From Thiogranum longum (GTDB lineage Bacteria > Pseudomonadota > Gammaproteobacteria > DSM-19610), in contig NZ_SMFX01000001.1 of the NCBI RefSeq assembly GCF_004339085.1, positions 2,177,413-2,241,412 of the forward strand: a stretch of 64,000 nt of DNA. The letters are read 5' to 3'. The translations under genes and the position numbers were made by a program. Below the pieces are notes generated by a model. The model was not told the origin of the DNA. It searched no databases and saw nothing but the letters and a program-made list of their open reading frames with translations. This document shows positions 1 to 9,357 of this stretch, one piece after another (the first letter of the stretch is position 1; each line of letters opens with the position of its first letter).

Positions 1-1804
1 CGTCCTGTATGCCCGTGCCGGTGATGGTCATGTCCAGAGTACTGCCCGCAACAACACTGCCTGGTGAAACACCGGATAAACCCAGCGGATCACTACTACC
101 TCCCGTGTTGCCCGGCGTACAACTGTCATCGGATGAAACCGTTCCGCTCTCGGTAACTGTGTAGCACGCGTCGGCTACTACATCACTGAGCGCAGTGGTG
201 ATACCGCTCGGCCACATAACATCAAGCGTGTCAGCACTCGTAGCATTGCCAAGTCCAAAGTGCACCACCAGGCTGTCCTGCGAATGGGTACTGGAGCCAC
301 CCTTAACCTGGCGCATCATATTGAGCCCGCCGGCGCTCAGCTTGACCACAGAGCCGATTGCATCACGGTTACTCTGTGGCGCTCCTGAGCCGACCAGCTT
401 TAATTGCAGCCAATGGCCCTGGTTGGTCGAATCGTTGCGGAATAACTGAAGTCCTTCCCCGGGACCACCGTCACCTGCATTGATAATCGCCAGGTCGAGG
501 TCGCCGTCGCGGTCATAGTCGGCAGTGGCACTACCCTTCGGCTGACTCCCAAAGCTGGAGAAAACCTGGCGCTCGGCGAATGTGCCATTACCGTTGTTTT
601 CGTAGAGGATGCCCTCCCTCGTTCCTACGTAGAGGTCCACAAAACCATCCTGGTCAACATCCAGGAAATTGGTACCCCATGAGAATTTGGCTTCGACACC
701 CGCCGAAACAGCTGAATTTTCCTTGAAGGTGCCGTCGCCATTACCCAGGTACAACACGTTACCGAGTGGCTGTGCATCGTTTGTGCTACTGAAAACATCG
801 GTAATGTACATATCCCAGGTGCCGTTGTTATCCAGGTCACTGACGTCTATACCCATGCCGCTGCCAGCGTCATCGCCAACGCCCGGACTCAGGCTGCTAA
901 TACTGTCAAAGGTTCCGTTACCGTTGTTTCGGTAGATAAAGTCCTCGAAATGTGGCGCGGGCTCATGGACATTGACCACGACCATGTCAGGCCAAAGATC
1001 TCCATCCAGGTGGGCGCCGACAAATGCCAGTGCCGGGCGATAAGTATCCGGATCTGTGCCCGGGTTGACCCCACTCGCTACCGTCTGGTCGGAGAAAGTT
1101 CCATCGCAGTCGTTTCTGTACAGGGTGTCGGTATTGGCAGCATCTCCACCGGCCTGCAGAATCATCTGACCGACATACAGATCAATACAGCCATCGCGAT
1201 CATAGTCCAGCCAGCCTCCCGTCATACTGCTGCGGGCCGGGTAGTTGGGTCCCAGCGGTATCGGAACAACCCCGTCCACCTTCGCGCTGGCCGCTATTTC
1301 CTGAAATAGCGGCTGCCCAGCTATCGTCTGGTTTCCGTTCTCGACCCACTGGTTCTTTAACAGCAGGCTTGGTGGACCATCCAGCGGGTTACTCCCCCAA
1401 AGCGACCAGAATTCGTTATGGGTTTGAATGAAAATATCCGAATCGCCGTCGTTGTCATAATCCGCGAATACGCAGCCGGCCATTTCCACAGCCGGGAGTG
1501 GTGGGAGCAGTGAGTCCACACGGCTGAAGGTTCCGTCCGTGTCATTTTGATAAAGATGCGCAACTGCCTGACCTGGCGCGTAACCGTTTACCGCAAAGAG
1601 GTCAGGCCAACCATCGCTATTAAAATCGATCCAGCACATACCCAGTGTGTGATTGGTGCTGGCCCGGTAGGTCATACCTCCCACACCGGACTGCTGGGTT
1701 ACGTCGCTGAATTGCACAGTTGCATGTGCCGCAATACTGAAATATCCGAGCAATACAGGAATTCCAAGGCAATATAGGCGATAGAACTTGTTATTTTTAA
1801 TCAT
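1..1804 (-). CDS. FG-GAP/VCBS repeat secreted protein, 3' end cut by window edge
   Basis: The frame is open from an ATG at 1804 to the left edge, so about 601 codons are visible and the C-terminus is missing. The product starts with a signal peptide (MIKNNKFYRLYCLG, then a hydrophobic stretch ending AAHA). It continues with repeated DYDNDGDSDIFI-type motifs, the calcium-binding loops of FG-GAP/VCBS beta-propellers. A VWPSG-like segment typical of the ASPIC/UnbV region follows, then a Gly/Ser-rich linker and the start of an Ig-like domain (GLSGVSPGSVVAGSTL). It is probably exported and adhesive or surface-bound. It shares orientation and domain type with the next gene (2170-4245), so the two are likely paralogues. 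The substrate is unknown. Confidence 0.85.
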   Translation of the reverse strand, partial: MIKNNKFYRLYCLGIPVLLGYFSIAAHATVQFSDVTQQSGVGGMTYRASTNHTLGMCWIDFNSDGWPDLFAVNGYAPGQAVAHLYQNDTDGTFSRVDSLLPPLPAVEMAGCVFADYDNDGDSDIFIQTHNEFWSLWGSNPLDGPPSLLLKNQWVENGNQTIAGQPLFQEIAASAKVDGVVPIPLGPNYPARSSMTGGWLDYDRDGCIDLYVGQMILQAGGDAANTDTLYRNDCDGTFSDQTVASGVNPGTDPDTYRPALAFVGAHLDGDLWPDMVVVNVHEPAPHFEDFIYRNNGNGTFDSISSLSPGVGDDAGSGMGIDVSDLDNNGTWDMYITDVFSSTNDAQPLGNVLYLGNGDGTFKENSAVSAGVEAKFSWGTNFLDVDQDGFVDLYVGTREGILYENNGNGTFAERQVFSSFGSQPKGSATADYDRDGDLDLAIINAGDGGPGEGLQLFRNDSTNQGHWLQLKLVGSGAPQSNRDAIGSVVKLSAGGLNMMRQVKGGSSTHSQDSLVVHFGLGNATSADTLDVMWPSGITTALSDVVADACYTVTESGTVSSDDSCTPGNTGGSSDPLGLSGVSPGSVVAGSTLDMTITGTGIQD

Positions 1805-2065
1805 AGCTCCCCCGATTCGTTCTTATTGGCATTACAGGAATAATGTGCCCCGAAGACACGCTACGACCAGGACACTCTAAATAATAAACTCCTCTGAGTT
1901 GATCGTTTCACACGTGGATAGCCAAGTTCACGAACTCTCCCAGCCATTAGTAAAGCATAGCCCACTCACAGGGTGATTACAGGTAGAAAGCAATAACCCT
2001 TAATGCAAACGTGCAGCCCCGGGGACTTAAAGTATCTATTGGCACACACAAAAAACGCCGACCTG
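1805..2065. other. Intergenic stretch between the two FG-GAP genes
   Basis: No gene, RNA or clear promoter is visible. It is AT-rich and must hold the promoter of the minus-strand gene that starts at 1804. The next element to the right is the terminator at 2066-2106. Confidence 0.5.
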
Positions 2066-2106
2066 AAAAAAAACAGCCTCGCCGTGGCCAGGCCATGGTG
2101 AGGCTG
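2066..2106 (-). terminator. Rho-independent terminator after the 2170-4245 gene
   Basis: Positions 2074-2089 and 2091-2106 form an almost perfect inverted repeat (outer arms CAGCCTC and GAGGCTG). On the minus strand it is followed directly by eight T residues (2073-2066). It lies 64 nt past the stop of the upstream FG-GAP gene. Confidence 0.9.
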
Positions 2107-2169
2107 TATTCCCTTTCATCAAGCTCGCATCATGCCGAGTAAAAATCGGCTGTTGTCGACTTGGTGTAT

Positions 2170-4245
2170 TTACTGACTGATATCAACTGTCCGCGTCTCT
2201 CCAGCCACCACAGTGACAAAAACGCTTATAGCACCCCAACCGGATTTGTTGGCCCTGATATCATATGTTCCGGCTGGCAGATCAAGGCTGTAAAGGCCAT
2301 TGGCATCACTGAAAACTCTTGCGGATTCAGCACGCGTTACCGGATCCAGGGCCCTTACCCGCACCCCCTCTTCCGGTACACCGGCCGCATTGTTGAATGT
2401 CGTCCCGGTTACCAGCGCAAGATCTGCCGGTGGCGGCGGTGGTGGCGGTGGCGGTGGTGTACCACTGCCAAAATCAACGGTATGCGTCTCGCCGGCGCCC
2501 ACAGTGACGAATATGCTTGAAGCTCCCCAACCCGTTTTATTCGCCCTGATATCGTAGGTACCCGGGTTCAGATCTATACTGTAAAGGCCATTGACATCAC
2601 TGAACACCCTGGCAAATTCGGCACGTGTATCCGGATCCAGGGCCCTGACCCGCACGCCTTCTTCCGGTACCCCTGATGAATTGAATGTAGTGCCGGTGAC
2701 CAGTGCCAGATCTGCTGGTGGTGGTGGCGGCGGTGGCGGTGGCGGTGGCGCGCCCGACTCTGTTACCTGCAATACCTGGTTGGCCGCAATATTGTTCAGC
2801 GTGGTCTGTGTGCCCGTCGGCCATACGATGACAACCTGGTCTGCTGCATCCTTCACGCCAAGTCCGAAAAAGGGTGCATTCTCGTCCATTGAGACGTAGC
2901 TGTTGCCCGCCTGGACGATTCGAGTTTGCGTTACCCCACCGGCTGTAACCTTGACCGTTGTACCTATAGCACCGGTATTGGCACCGGCGCCAATCAAATC
3001 AAGTTTGAGGTAGTTACCGCTGGGCCCGTCATTGCGGTATAAAACGTTTTCGCCGTTAGCATTCGCAACAAACCAGTCAAGATCACCGTCATTGTCGTAA
3101 TCGGCCCAGCCAGAACCAAACGCCTGCCCGGTATCACCAACTCCGGATTTGGTCGTTACGTCAAAAAGCGATCCACTACAGGACCCTGAATTCTCATAGA
3201 GCACATTGGGCTCACCCGCGCTGAGCATACCCCCGGCCACAATGGAAACATCCAGATCCATGTCATTATCGAAATCGATGAAATTGAGACCCCACTCAAC
3301 GACTGCGCGATCAAGAATACCCATCGCATCGGATTGACGGCTGAAAGTGCCGTCGCAGTTGTTGATATAAAGGGCTGTCGAATTGTGTTCGACATCACTC
3401 TCTATCCCCTGGGTATTGTTGGATGACAGAATATCCAGACATCCGTCATTATTGATATCACCGACGTTTGCACCCATGCCGTGCTGCGGATCGGTAATCC
3501 CGGCCACTGCCGAGACGTCAGAGAATGTCCCATTGCCATTGTTCCGGTAAAGAATGTCGTTGCCAAAGTCGACTGCCAGATAAAGATCCAGCAGGCCGTT
3601 GTTATCGTAATCGAACCAGATCCCCATGAAGGTTTTACGCAGCGCATTGCCGGCAACACCTGCGGCAACCGCCACATCCGTAAAAGTGCCATCGCCGTTA
3701 TTATTGTAAAGCCTGTCTGTAAGGTCTCCGGAGCCAAAGCGGTTGGCCACGAACAAATCCAGATCGCCATCCTCATCATAGTCGGCCCAGGATACTCCGG
3801 CAGTCGCGCGTGTATCATTAACGCCCGCAGATACCGCCACATCCGTAAAGATCCCGCTCCCGTCATTGCTTAACAACGTGTTGGCCCGACCCTGTCTTCC
3901 TATATAAAGATCGAGGTCGCCATCGGCATCGTAGTCGGCCCAGGCGGCACTCCAGGCTTCATCAATCCCACCTGCACCCGCCGACGTGGTTACATTCTGA
4001 AAAGCACCGTTGCAATCGTTCCAGTACAGTGCACTTGCAACTTCACCCGTCACAAAAAGATCAACACAACCATTATTATCGTAATCGCCCCAGGAGGCGC
4101 TGCGTGAACTACTAATGCCTCCCAAACCAGCCGGGGTGGTTACGTTACTAAAACCCGCATTACCGATTCCAGGAAAGGCCAGCGTTGCCAGCAGTATCGC
4201 AAGCAACCAGCCCATTAAAGAAATATTTCCGATTCGCGCATTCAT
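2170..4245 (-). CDS. FG-GAP/VCBS repeat protein with ASPIC/UnbV region and two carboxypeptidase-regulatory-like domains
   Basis: The 691-residue product begins with a signal peptide (MNARIGNISLMGWLLAILLA...GNA). Residues about 30-430 hold at least seven FG-GAP/VCBS units with DYDNNGCVDLF-type calcium loops. An ASPIC/UnbV-like segment follows (FFGLGVKDAADQVVIVWPTG). Two polyproline runs then each lead into an almost identical domain of about 85 residues (starting ADLALVTGTTF and containing GLYS.DL..GTYDIRANK). These resemble carboxypeptidase-regulatory or Cna-B type beta-sandwiches. The protein is likely secreted or surface-displayed, with a propeller head on a flexible stalk. It has its own terminator downstream. 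The ligand is unknown. Confidence 0.88.
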   Translation of the reverse strand: MNARIGNISLMGWLLAILLATLAFPGIGNAGFSNVTTPAGLGGISSSRSASWGDYDNNGCVDLFVTGEVASALYWNDCNGAFQNVTTSAGAGGIDEAWSAAWADYDADGDLDLYIGRQGRANTLLSNDGSGIFTDVAVSAGVNDTRATAGVSWADYDEDGDLDLFVANRFGSGDLTDRLYNNNGDGTFTDVAVAAGVAGNALRKTFMGIWFDYDNNGLLDLYLAVDFGNDILYRNNGNGTFSDVSAVAGITDPQHGMGANVGDINNDGCLDILSSNNTQGIESDVEHNSTALYINNCDGTFSRQSDAMGILDRAVVEWGLNFIDFDNDMDLDVSIVAGGMLSAGEPNVLYENSGSCSGSLFDVTTKSGVGDTGQAFGSGWADYDNDGDLDWFVANANGENVLYRNDGPSGNYLKLDLIGAGANTGAIGTTVKVTAGGVTQTRIVQAGNSYVSMDENAPFFGLGVKDAADQVVIVWPTGTQTTLNNIAANQVLQVTESGAPPPPPPPPPPPADLALVTGTTFNSSGVPEEGVRVRALDPDTRAEFARVFSDVNGLYSIDLNPGTYDIRANKTGWGASSIFVTVGAGETHTVDFGSGTPPPPPPPPPPADLALVTGTTFNNAAGVPEEGVRVRALDPVTRAESARVFSDANGLYSLDLPAGTYDIRANKSGWGAISVFVTVVAGETRTVDISQ
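2173..2715 (-). repeat. Tandem duplication of an ~85-codon domain with G-rich (polyproline) spacers
   Basis: Positions 2173-2427 and 2461-2715 encode near-identical domains of the 691-residue protein. Each is preceded, in translation order, by a polyproline tract (coding complements at about 2428-2460 and 2716-2751, seen as GGT/GGC repeats on the plus strand). The proline codons are mixed, which suggests an older duplication under selection for proline rather than fresh slippage. Confidence 0.8.
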
Positions 4246-4495
4246 CGTATCCTCCCGTTTTTATAATAATTAGCCGATAACGATAAGTTGGTATTCTGAA
4301 TCAGGGTTACTGTTCCGATTAGAATTCCACAAATATTTTTACGTTGTACAGACAGCCATACAACATTGACATGACCACTTAGTCGGACATTACCCGCGTA
4401 ATCCACAGAAAACAAACTCCAGCTATCAAGTCAATGGAGATTCAGGCGATAAGCGGTTGTTTAGAATGATATTGACTAAACGCTTGTGAATTCGA

Positions 4496-6724
4496 TCAGA
4501 ACGTCACCAACCCCAAAGCTTTGCGCTGGATGACCAATATGTCTCCCAGATTAAATTGATTGTCGGGCGCAGGTACTCCGCTGACAAGCGGGGCAACGTC
4601 ACCGCGCCCGTTCTGGAAGGGGGAGAGCGTAACATCACCCATGAGAACACGTAGACCAATTAAAATATCGCTAACACCTACCTGTCCGTCATCATTCAGA
4701 TCACCGTCCATAAGAATCGGAAAGGACGTGATATCCAGCGGATCGGTTCCGGCAGCCACTTCTGTCCCATCTCCCGCTCCATCCCCTTCTGTGTCTGTGA
4801 GTAGCGGATTTGTTGTGTGAATATTAATCTCGTCTCCATCGTTCAACCCATCTATATCTGTATCAGAGATCAACGGAGCAGTAGTGTAGATATTGACTTC
4901 ATCGCCATCGATAAGCCCATCTGCGTCTGTATCCGGGAGCAAAGGATCAGTAGCATGGACATTTACCTCATCGCCATCGATAAGCCCATCTATATCAGTG
5001 TCGGCAGCCAGGGGGTCGGTTCCGATCCCGGCTTCTGCGACATCAGTCAGTCCATCATTGTCGTCATCTGTATCGCATGCATCTCCAAGTTGGTCGCCAT
5101 CCGTATCGAGTTGACTCAAGTTGGCAATAATCACGCAGTTATCTGTATCGTGGTTGAAACCATCACCGTCCGCATCCAGGCTGATTCGACCGTTGCCGGT
5201 TCGGAAATCGAATCCCGGAATACTCACATCTTCAGCCGAGCCAACAAGATCATTGCGCATATCGCTCACTGACAAAGAACAGAACGCTTTTTGTGCGAAT
5301 AGTAGTGCGGCAGCACCGGCGACGTGAGAGGACGATGCTGACGTGCCGGTAAATACTGTAGTCCGGGAAGTTTCTACGCCCGTCGGCGCGGCAATATCGG
5401 GCTTGTTTCGTCCATCTGTAGTCGGACCCTCGGATGAGGTTGGTTCAGGCGTATCATCGAGGGCAGTGGCGCCCACGGTGACTACCGAAGTACAGTCAGC
5501 CGGCTGGGCAATGCTGCTGGCCGTCACGCTAACGCTGAAGGGATGACTGAATGAGAATAAACTCAGTGGCATATCCGGTGTCAAACCTGATTGCTTGCTG
5601 ACCACGATATAGAACGTACCGGACGTAGCCGGCAGGTAGTCAAGCGTTTCATACGGGAGTGGAAAACCACCCGACTGCATATTTTCCGATGAAGCAACAA
5701 GCATACCGCCGTTATCCGGATCGCCATCATACAGGAACAGGTCGTAGTCAGGTGGCACTGGCAACTGATACGCATCCCAATTGAGTGTCAGACTAACCGG
5801 GTTTCCCACTTGCAACGTTACCGTATTGTAGTTCTGGCTGACTGCAAACTCATGGCGTAAATCACTGTCTGCATCCGAGAAGGTGCCCAGATAATGATTT
5901 AGCCGCTGATTACCGGCGGGATTTGTCCACAGAATCCCTGCAGCTTCAGCGCTATTTGTTATGTCACAAATTGGCCCGGTGCCATCGTAGAACGCTGCAC
6001 CGAACCAGACGAGGGTATGGTGAACGACGTTTACTCCAGCAGCGATCATGTCATCAACCGCTACGGCAAGTTCCAGGTCCGTGCTGATCCTGGCGAGATA
6101 TAACGCTGCGCCGGGCGCAATATCATGGACTATCTCGGCGACGTTTGTACCGTGATCGGACCCGGTATCCTCGCTCATGAGTACCGGTGGGAATACAGTG
6201 TAATCGGTGAATTGCTGGCCTGCCGGAAGCTCACCATTTGCTTGTGAACCGGTAAGCCCGACAAAACCAGTGTCTATAATTCCAATCTTGACACCAGCAC
6301 CGTCGGTGCCCATTCCATGATAATCGATAGCACCGCTAATACCGGTGCCCTGACTGATCACTTCCGAGGGATGATGCGGATAGGCAAGACGGCCAATAAC
6401 ATCTTCCGGTAGTGATTGCAGCAGACCGGCAAGCTGATCTCCCTGAACGGATACCTGTACCAGGGAATCTCTTGCATGGCCGGATGTGGCGCCATGCAAC
6501 TGCAATATGGCACTGATGTCCCGGGTTGCCGGCACCTTAAGGATAATGGTAGTTGGGACTGTTTTGCGTGCCGGTTGTTGCTCGATCTGCGTGAGCAGAT
6601 GTTGTATGTCTGCGGATAATACGGCCGCGACCAAAGGCCGGGCAGCTTTGGCAGTGGTCCTTCCTGCCGTGAACAGGGCAAGAAAAATCGTTACATAAAT
6701 TAACTGTTTGGGCAGAATACCCAT
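4496..6724 (-). CDS. Secreted S8 (subtilisin-like) serine protease with calcium-binding TSP3-like repeats and dockerin-like C-terminus
   Basis: Numbered from the ATG at 6724, the product has 742 residues and starts with a signal peptide (MGILPKQLIYVTIFLALFTAG). The catalytic triad is visible: Asp151 (IGIIDTG), His191 (SDHGTNVAEI) and Ser462 (TGTSASSSHVAG), with the oxyanion Asn at about 272. Residues about 500-690 contain repeated DTDxDGLxDGDEVN units of 24 residues, as in thrombospondin type 3 calcium repeats. The end (DLNDDGQVGVSDILIGLRVL and a second NLGDILVIQR loop) looks like a dockerin type I domain. An in-frame GTG at 6769 would add 15 residues before the signal peptide, so I prefer 6724. 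It is probably exported and cleaves extracellular protein. Confidence 0.88.
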   Translation of the reverse strand: MGILPKQLIYVTIFLALFTAGRTTAKAARPLVAAVLSADIQHLLTQIEQQPARKTVPTTIILKVPATRDISAILQLHGATSGHARDSLVQVSVQGDQLAGLLQSLPEDVIGRLAYPHHPSEVISQGTGISGAIDYHGMGTDGAGVKIGIIDTGFVGLTGSQANGELPAGQQFTDYTVFPPVLMSEDTGSDHGTNVAEIVHDIAPGAALYLARISTDLELAVAVDDMIAAGVNVVHHTLVWFGAAFYDGTGPICDITNSAEAAGILWTNPAGNQRLNHYLGTFSDADSDLRHEFAVSQNYNTVTLQVGNPVSLTLNWDAYQLPVPPDYDLFLYDGDPDNGGMLVASSENMQSGGFPLPYETLDYLPATSGTFYIVVSKQSGLTPDMPLSLFSFSHPFSVSVTASSIAQPADCTSVVTVGATALDDTPEPTSSEGPTTDGRNKPDIAAPTGVETSRTTVFTGTSASSSHVAGAAALLFAQKAFCSLSVSDMRNDLVGSAEDVSIPGFDFRTGNGRISLDADGDGFNHDTDNCVIIANLSQLDTDGDQLGDACDTDDDNDGLTDVAEAGIGTDPLAADTDIDGLIDGDEVNVHATDPLLPDTDADGLIDGDEVNIYTTAPLISDTDIDGLNDGDEINIHTTNPLLTDTEGDGAGDGTEVAAGTDPLDITSFPILMDGDLNDDGQVGVSDILIGLRVLMGDVTLSPFQNGRGDVAPLVSGVPAPDNQFNLGDILVIQRKALGLVTF

Positions 6725-6889
6725 TGACGGGCCATCATGTCCTTCGCCGCAGGTCACCGGCGCATCCACACAGGAGAAGTCTTTCCACCAACTGCCAGGG
6801 GGGAAACTGTTTTTTACATTTACAGATTAGCAGCTGTCTTTATAAAGGCCAGATACAGATTACAGAACGAGTGGGATTTTACCCGGATT

Positions 6890-8020
6890 TCAGGGTGGTG
6901 TAAGAAAAGTACCTTCCACCGTACCCCACTGATCGGCACCAGGCCCTGTGTACACCAGGACAAAGTTCCTGCCGTCAGGACTCAGCCATTTGTTGGAAAA
7001 ATTCCAGAACACCGTTTTTTTTCCAACATTGAGACCGGGGCCTGCCTGTTCTGCGTTTTCAAACAGGATTGTCTGCCAGGGTCCCCAGGGCTCGGGGGCT
7101 TCATAGATTCCGATATGAAAATTACCGTTTCGGAATCGGTTCACCTGCTGGGTGATCAGCAAGTATCGCCCCAGTCCTGCATTAAAACTGACGCTCGTGC
7201 GCATTATTCCGTTCACCGGATCCTCAAAGGCCGGCAAGCGGCCATTAATGTCGGTTGTCCACAAAGGATTCCCTGCGCCGTCGAGTCCCGCAAAATACTC
7301 GTAGGTGCTTTGATCGGTCAGTGATACCTTCGGTACCCGGAGGAGTGAGATTTTTCCTGGAATCTGAACATTCCAGGTATCAGTATCCACCGATGTGGTT
7401 TCTTCGGGTGCATAGACATAAACAAATTCATCACGTGCACCAGCGTAGCCTTTGCCAAATTGCAGAAAAGATGGAGAAAAGAAACCATCGCTGCCAATGA
7501 AATTATTATTTACCCATTTAACCCCGGTAAAGGACCAGGACTTGCCTTTGTTGGTGGATTCATACAACTCGGTACGCCTGAATGCACTCCCTCCGCTGCC
7601 TGTACCGTTTCGAAACATGTACAGGGCACTGCCTACAGCCAGGATACCAACGCTTTTACCTCCGCAACCTCCGGTTTCCACACCGACTTTAAACACGTCG
7701 AATGCACTGTAGTCAAGCTTGTCACCCTCGATTCGGCTAACGCCAAGCGACCCCCTGACCGTGTTGGTTGTCCGGAAACCCTGGCCATCTCCAAACGACG
7801 CGTACTGGTGATCATCGTCAGCCCAGGTTATTGCCCAGTTATCCGATTCGTCTGCCTCCACACCATTGCCAGGCACCACGTTTCGAAGAGTTGTCATATC
7901 AAACGATATACCCGTGATCGAGGTGCTGGGCGGGTAGTTGGCCTCCCCATACACCATGCCCGGGAGCGCCGCCAGGAGGCAGGCAAGTGCAATTCTGCAT
8001 GATGATCGTTTTACAGCCAT
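6890..8020 (-). CDS. Exported DUF4185-like protein
   Basis: The 376-residue product starts with a signal peptide (MAVKRSSCRIALACLLAALPGMVYG). The ATG at 8020 is preceded by GAGG at suitable distance. The body has features I associate with DUF4185 or glycosidase-like beta-propeller proteins: a NWAITWADDDHQYASFGDG opening, a GFFSPSFLQFG segment, an EPWGPW motif and a C-terminal WLSPDGRNFVLVYTG strand. Enzymatic activity of the family is not established to my knowledge, and I see no clear catalytic set. It lies among other exported proteins on the same strand. Confidence 0.7.
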   Translation of the reverse strand: MAVKRSSCRIALACLLAALPGMVYGEANYPPSTSITGISFDMTTLRNVVPGNGVEADESDNWAITWADDDHQYASFGDGQGFRTTNTVRGSLGVSRIEGDKLDYSAFDVFKVGVETGGCGGKSVGILAVGSALYMFRNGTGSGGSAFRRTELYESTNKGKSWSFTGVKWVNNNFIGSDGFFSPSFLQFGKGYAGARDEFVYVYAPEETTSVDTDTWNVQIPGKISLLRVPKVSLTDQSTYEYFAGLDGAGNPLWTTDINGRLPAFEDPVNGIMRTSVSFNAGLGRYLLITQQVNRFRNGNFHIGIYEAPEPWGPWQTILFENAEQAGPGLNVGKKTVFWNFSNKWLSPDGRNFVLVYTGPGADQWGTVEGTFLTPP

Positions 8021-8144
8021 TATTCTAACCTCATGCGAAATTGCGATGATTTAGTGACTGCTCAAGCTTTCTGGAGACGATTCCAACAGGGAATCCTGGT
8101 ATTAAACCCTGGCATAGTAGTTCAGATTTGTTACTTCTCCGAAA

Positions 8145-8795
8145 TTACTGCTCGGGACTTACTATCTCTTCCACTTCGATCAGCTCCATGGCTGAAAGCT
8201 CCACCTCGGCACGCCGGTTAGGTGCCAGGCACTGTATCAATGCGGCACCACGCTTACCTTCGCAACTTACCACCGGGTCGGCCTCACCCACACCACTGGT
8301 CTCGATAAAAGAAGGGACCACGCCGCGGGTAACCAGGTAATTGCGAACCGCTGCAGCACGACGCTTTGAAAGCTCAATATTATAGACGTCATCGCCAATC
8401 ATATCGGTATGACCGGTGATCCGGATTTTCTCGTCTTTTAAATCTGTTGCAGTAAGACTTCCCAGTAGTGCATTGAGTAGCTGCTTGCCATCATCTGTCA
8501 GATCTGCGCTATCGAAACCAAACAGTGTATCGGCTTCAAGCTGAACCGGTTTGAGTTCCTTGACGATGACAACTTCAACGGCCGCCAGCTTTGCTGCCTC
8601 ACGGGCCGCTACCACTGCAGGTTCACACTCGACCACGGCAACCTGTTCCGACCAGCGCACAGTGTGTACACATTCACCAAATCCGGTACGGGTAACTGTT
8701 TCCGAGCTGTCACTGACGTAACCCATCCCCGCATGTGCATAACCGGCTGCCAGACTGCAGCCGGCGACAAGCAGGGTGCATACCTTGTTATTCAT
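8145..8795 (-). CDS. OmpA-family outer membrane/peptidoglycan-associated protein
   Basis: The start at 8795 (MNNKVCTLLVAGCSLAAGYAHA) is favoured over an in-frame start at 8819 because it has a GAGGGG ribosome site and begins a clean signal peptide. The 216-residue product has a short N-terminal region (residues about 20-90), then an OmpA/MotB peptidoglycan-binding domain. That domain holds LFGFDSADLTDDGKQLL, ITGHTDMIGDDVYNIELSKRR and RRAEVEL, with the conserved Asp and Arg expected to contact diaminopimelate. There is no transmembrane barrel, so it is probably periplasmic and tethers the envelope to peptidoglycan. Confidence 0.88.
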   Translation of the reverse strand: MNNKVCTLLVAGCSLAAGYAHAGMGYVSDSSETVTRTGFGECVHTVRWSEQVAVVECEPAVVAAREAAKLAAVEVVIVKELKPVQLEADTLFGFDSADLTDDGKQLLNALLGSLTATDLKDEKIRITGHTDMIGDDVYNIELSKRRAAAVRNYLVTRGVVPSFIETSGVGEADPVVSCEGKRGAALIQCLAPNRRAEVELSAMELIEVEEIVSPEQ

Positions 8796-8880
8796 CTTAT
8801 TCCCCTCGTAAAACTGCATTATTATTCAGGGGCTATTTTCCAGCAGTCACGGGGCAGAAGCAACGATAAATGCGGCGGTT

Positions 8881-9357
8881 TTACCCGGCAAGTGCACCGC
8901 AGTTACTCAGGCTCAAACGCGGTGGGTTGGTAGAGAAAACAAAGGGGGCTGCCTTTTCCAGCGCACTCAACCCCAGCAGCATTCGGGTTTCCTGTGGAAA
9001 AACAGCGGCGTCGACGTCATTTAGAACGCAGTCCTCACCCAGCACCAGTCGTTTGATCCGGTAGAGCGGGAGCCGAAGCTCACTTCCATCGGCCAGTACA
9101 CCGGTAAGTTCACCAACGGGTGTGGCATTTCCTGCCTCTATCAGTAGCGCCAATGTGTATTCGTTGATAGTGGTATAACCGGCACCTGTATCCACCATAA
9201 ATTCAACATCGCCACTACCATGCATACTGGCCTGTACGTAGTAGGTCGCAAGGCGTTTCTGGTTCATGGGGATAATTCTGTATGAATCAGCCAGGACTGT
9301 CCCGGCCATCAACAGGCTGAGTAGTGCACCTACCCATTTTGATCTCAGTGAAAACAT
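8881..9357 (-). CDS. Small periplasmic retropepsin-like aspartic protease
   Basis: The ATG at 9357 follows a GTGGGGTGG purine-rich site. An upstream in-frame GTG at 9363 is less likely. The 158-residue product has a signal peptide (MFSLRSKWVGALLSLLMAGTVLA). One catalytic motif, FMVDTGAGYTTI, is followed by a flap-like ADGSELRLPLYRI strand and an ending LLGLSALE. This is the layout of clan AA single-domain proteases, which work as dimers. The substrate is unknown. It may form part of the exported-protein block with the OmpA-family gene 85 nt away. Confidence 0.78.
   Translation of the reverse strand: MFSLRSKWVGALLSLLMAGTVLADSYRIIPMNQKRLATYYVQASMHGSGDVEFMVDTGAGYTTINEYTLALLIEAGNATPVGELTGVLADGSELRLPLYRIKRLVLGEDCVLNDVDAAVFPQETRMLLGLSALEKAAPFVFSTNPPRLSLSNCGALAG

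Noticed and set aside
4800-5010. Short regular repeats resembling a CRISPR array
   Set aside because: They are in-frame 72-bp units encoding DTDxDGLxDGDEVN calcium loops of the protease. There are no spacers and no cas genes.
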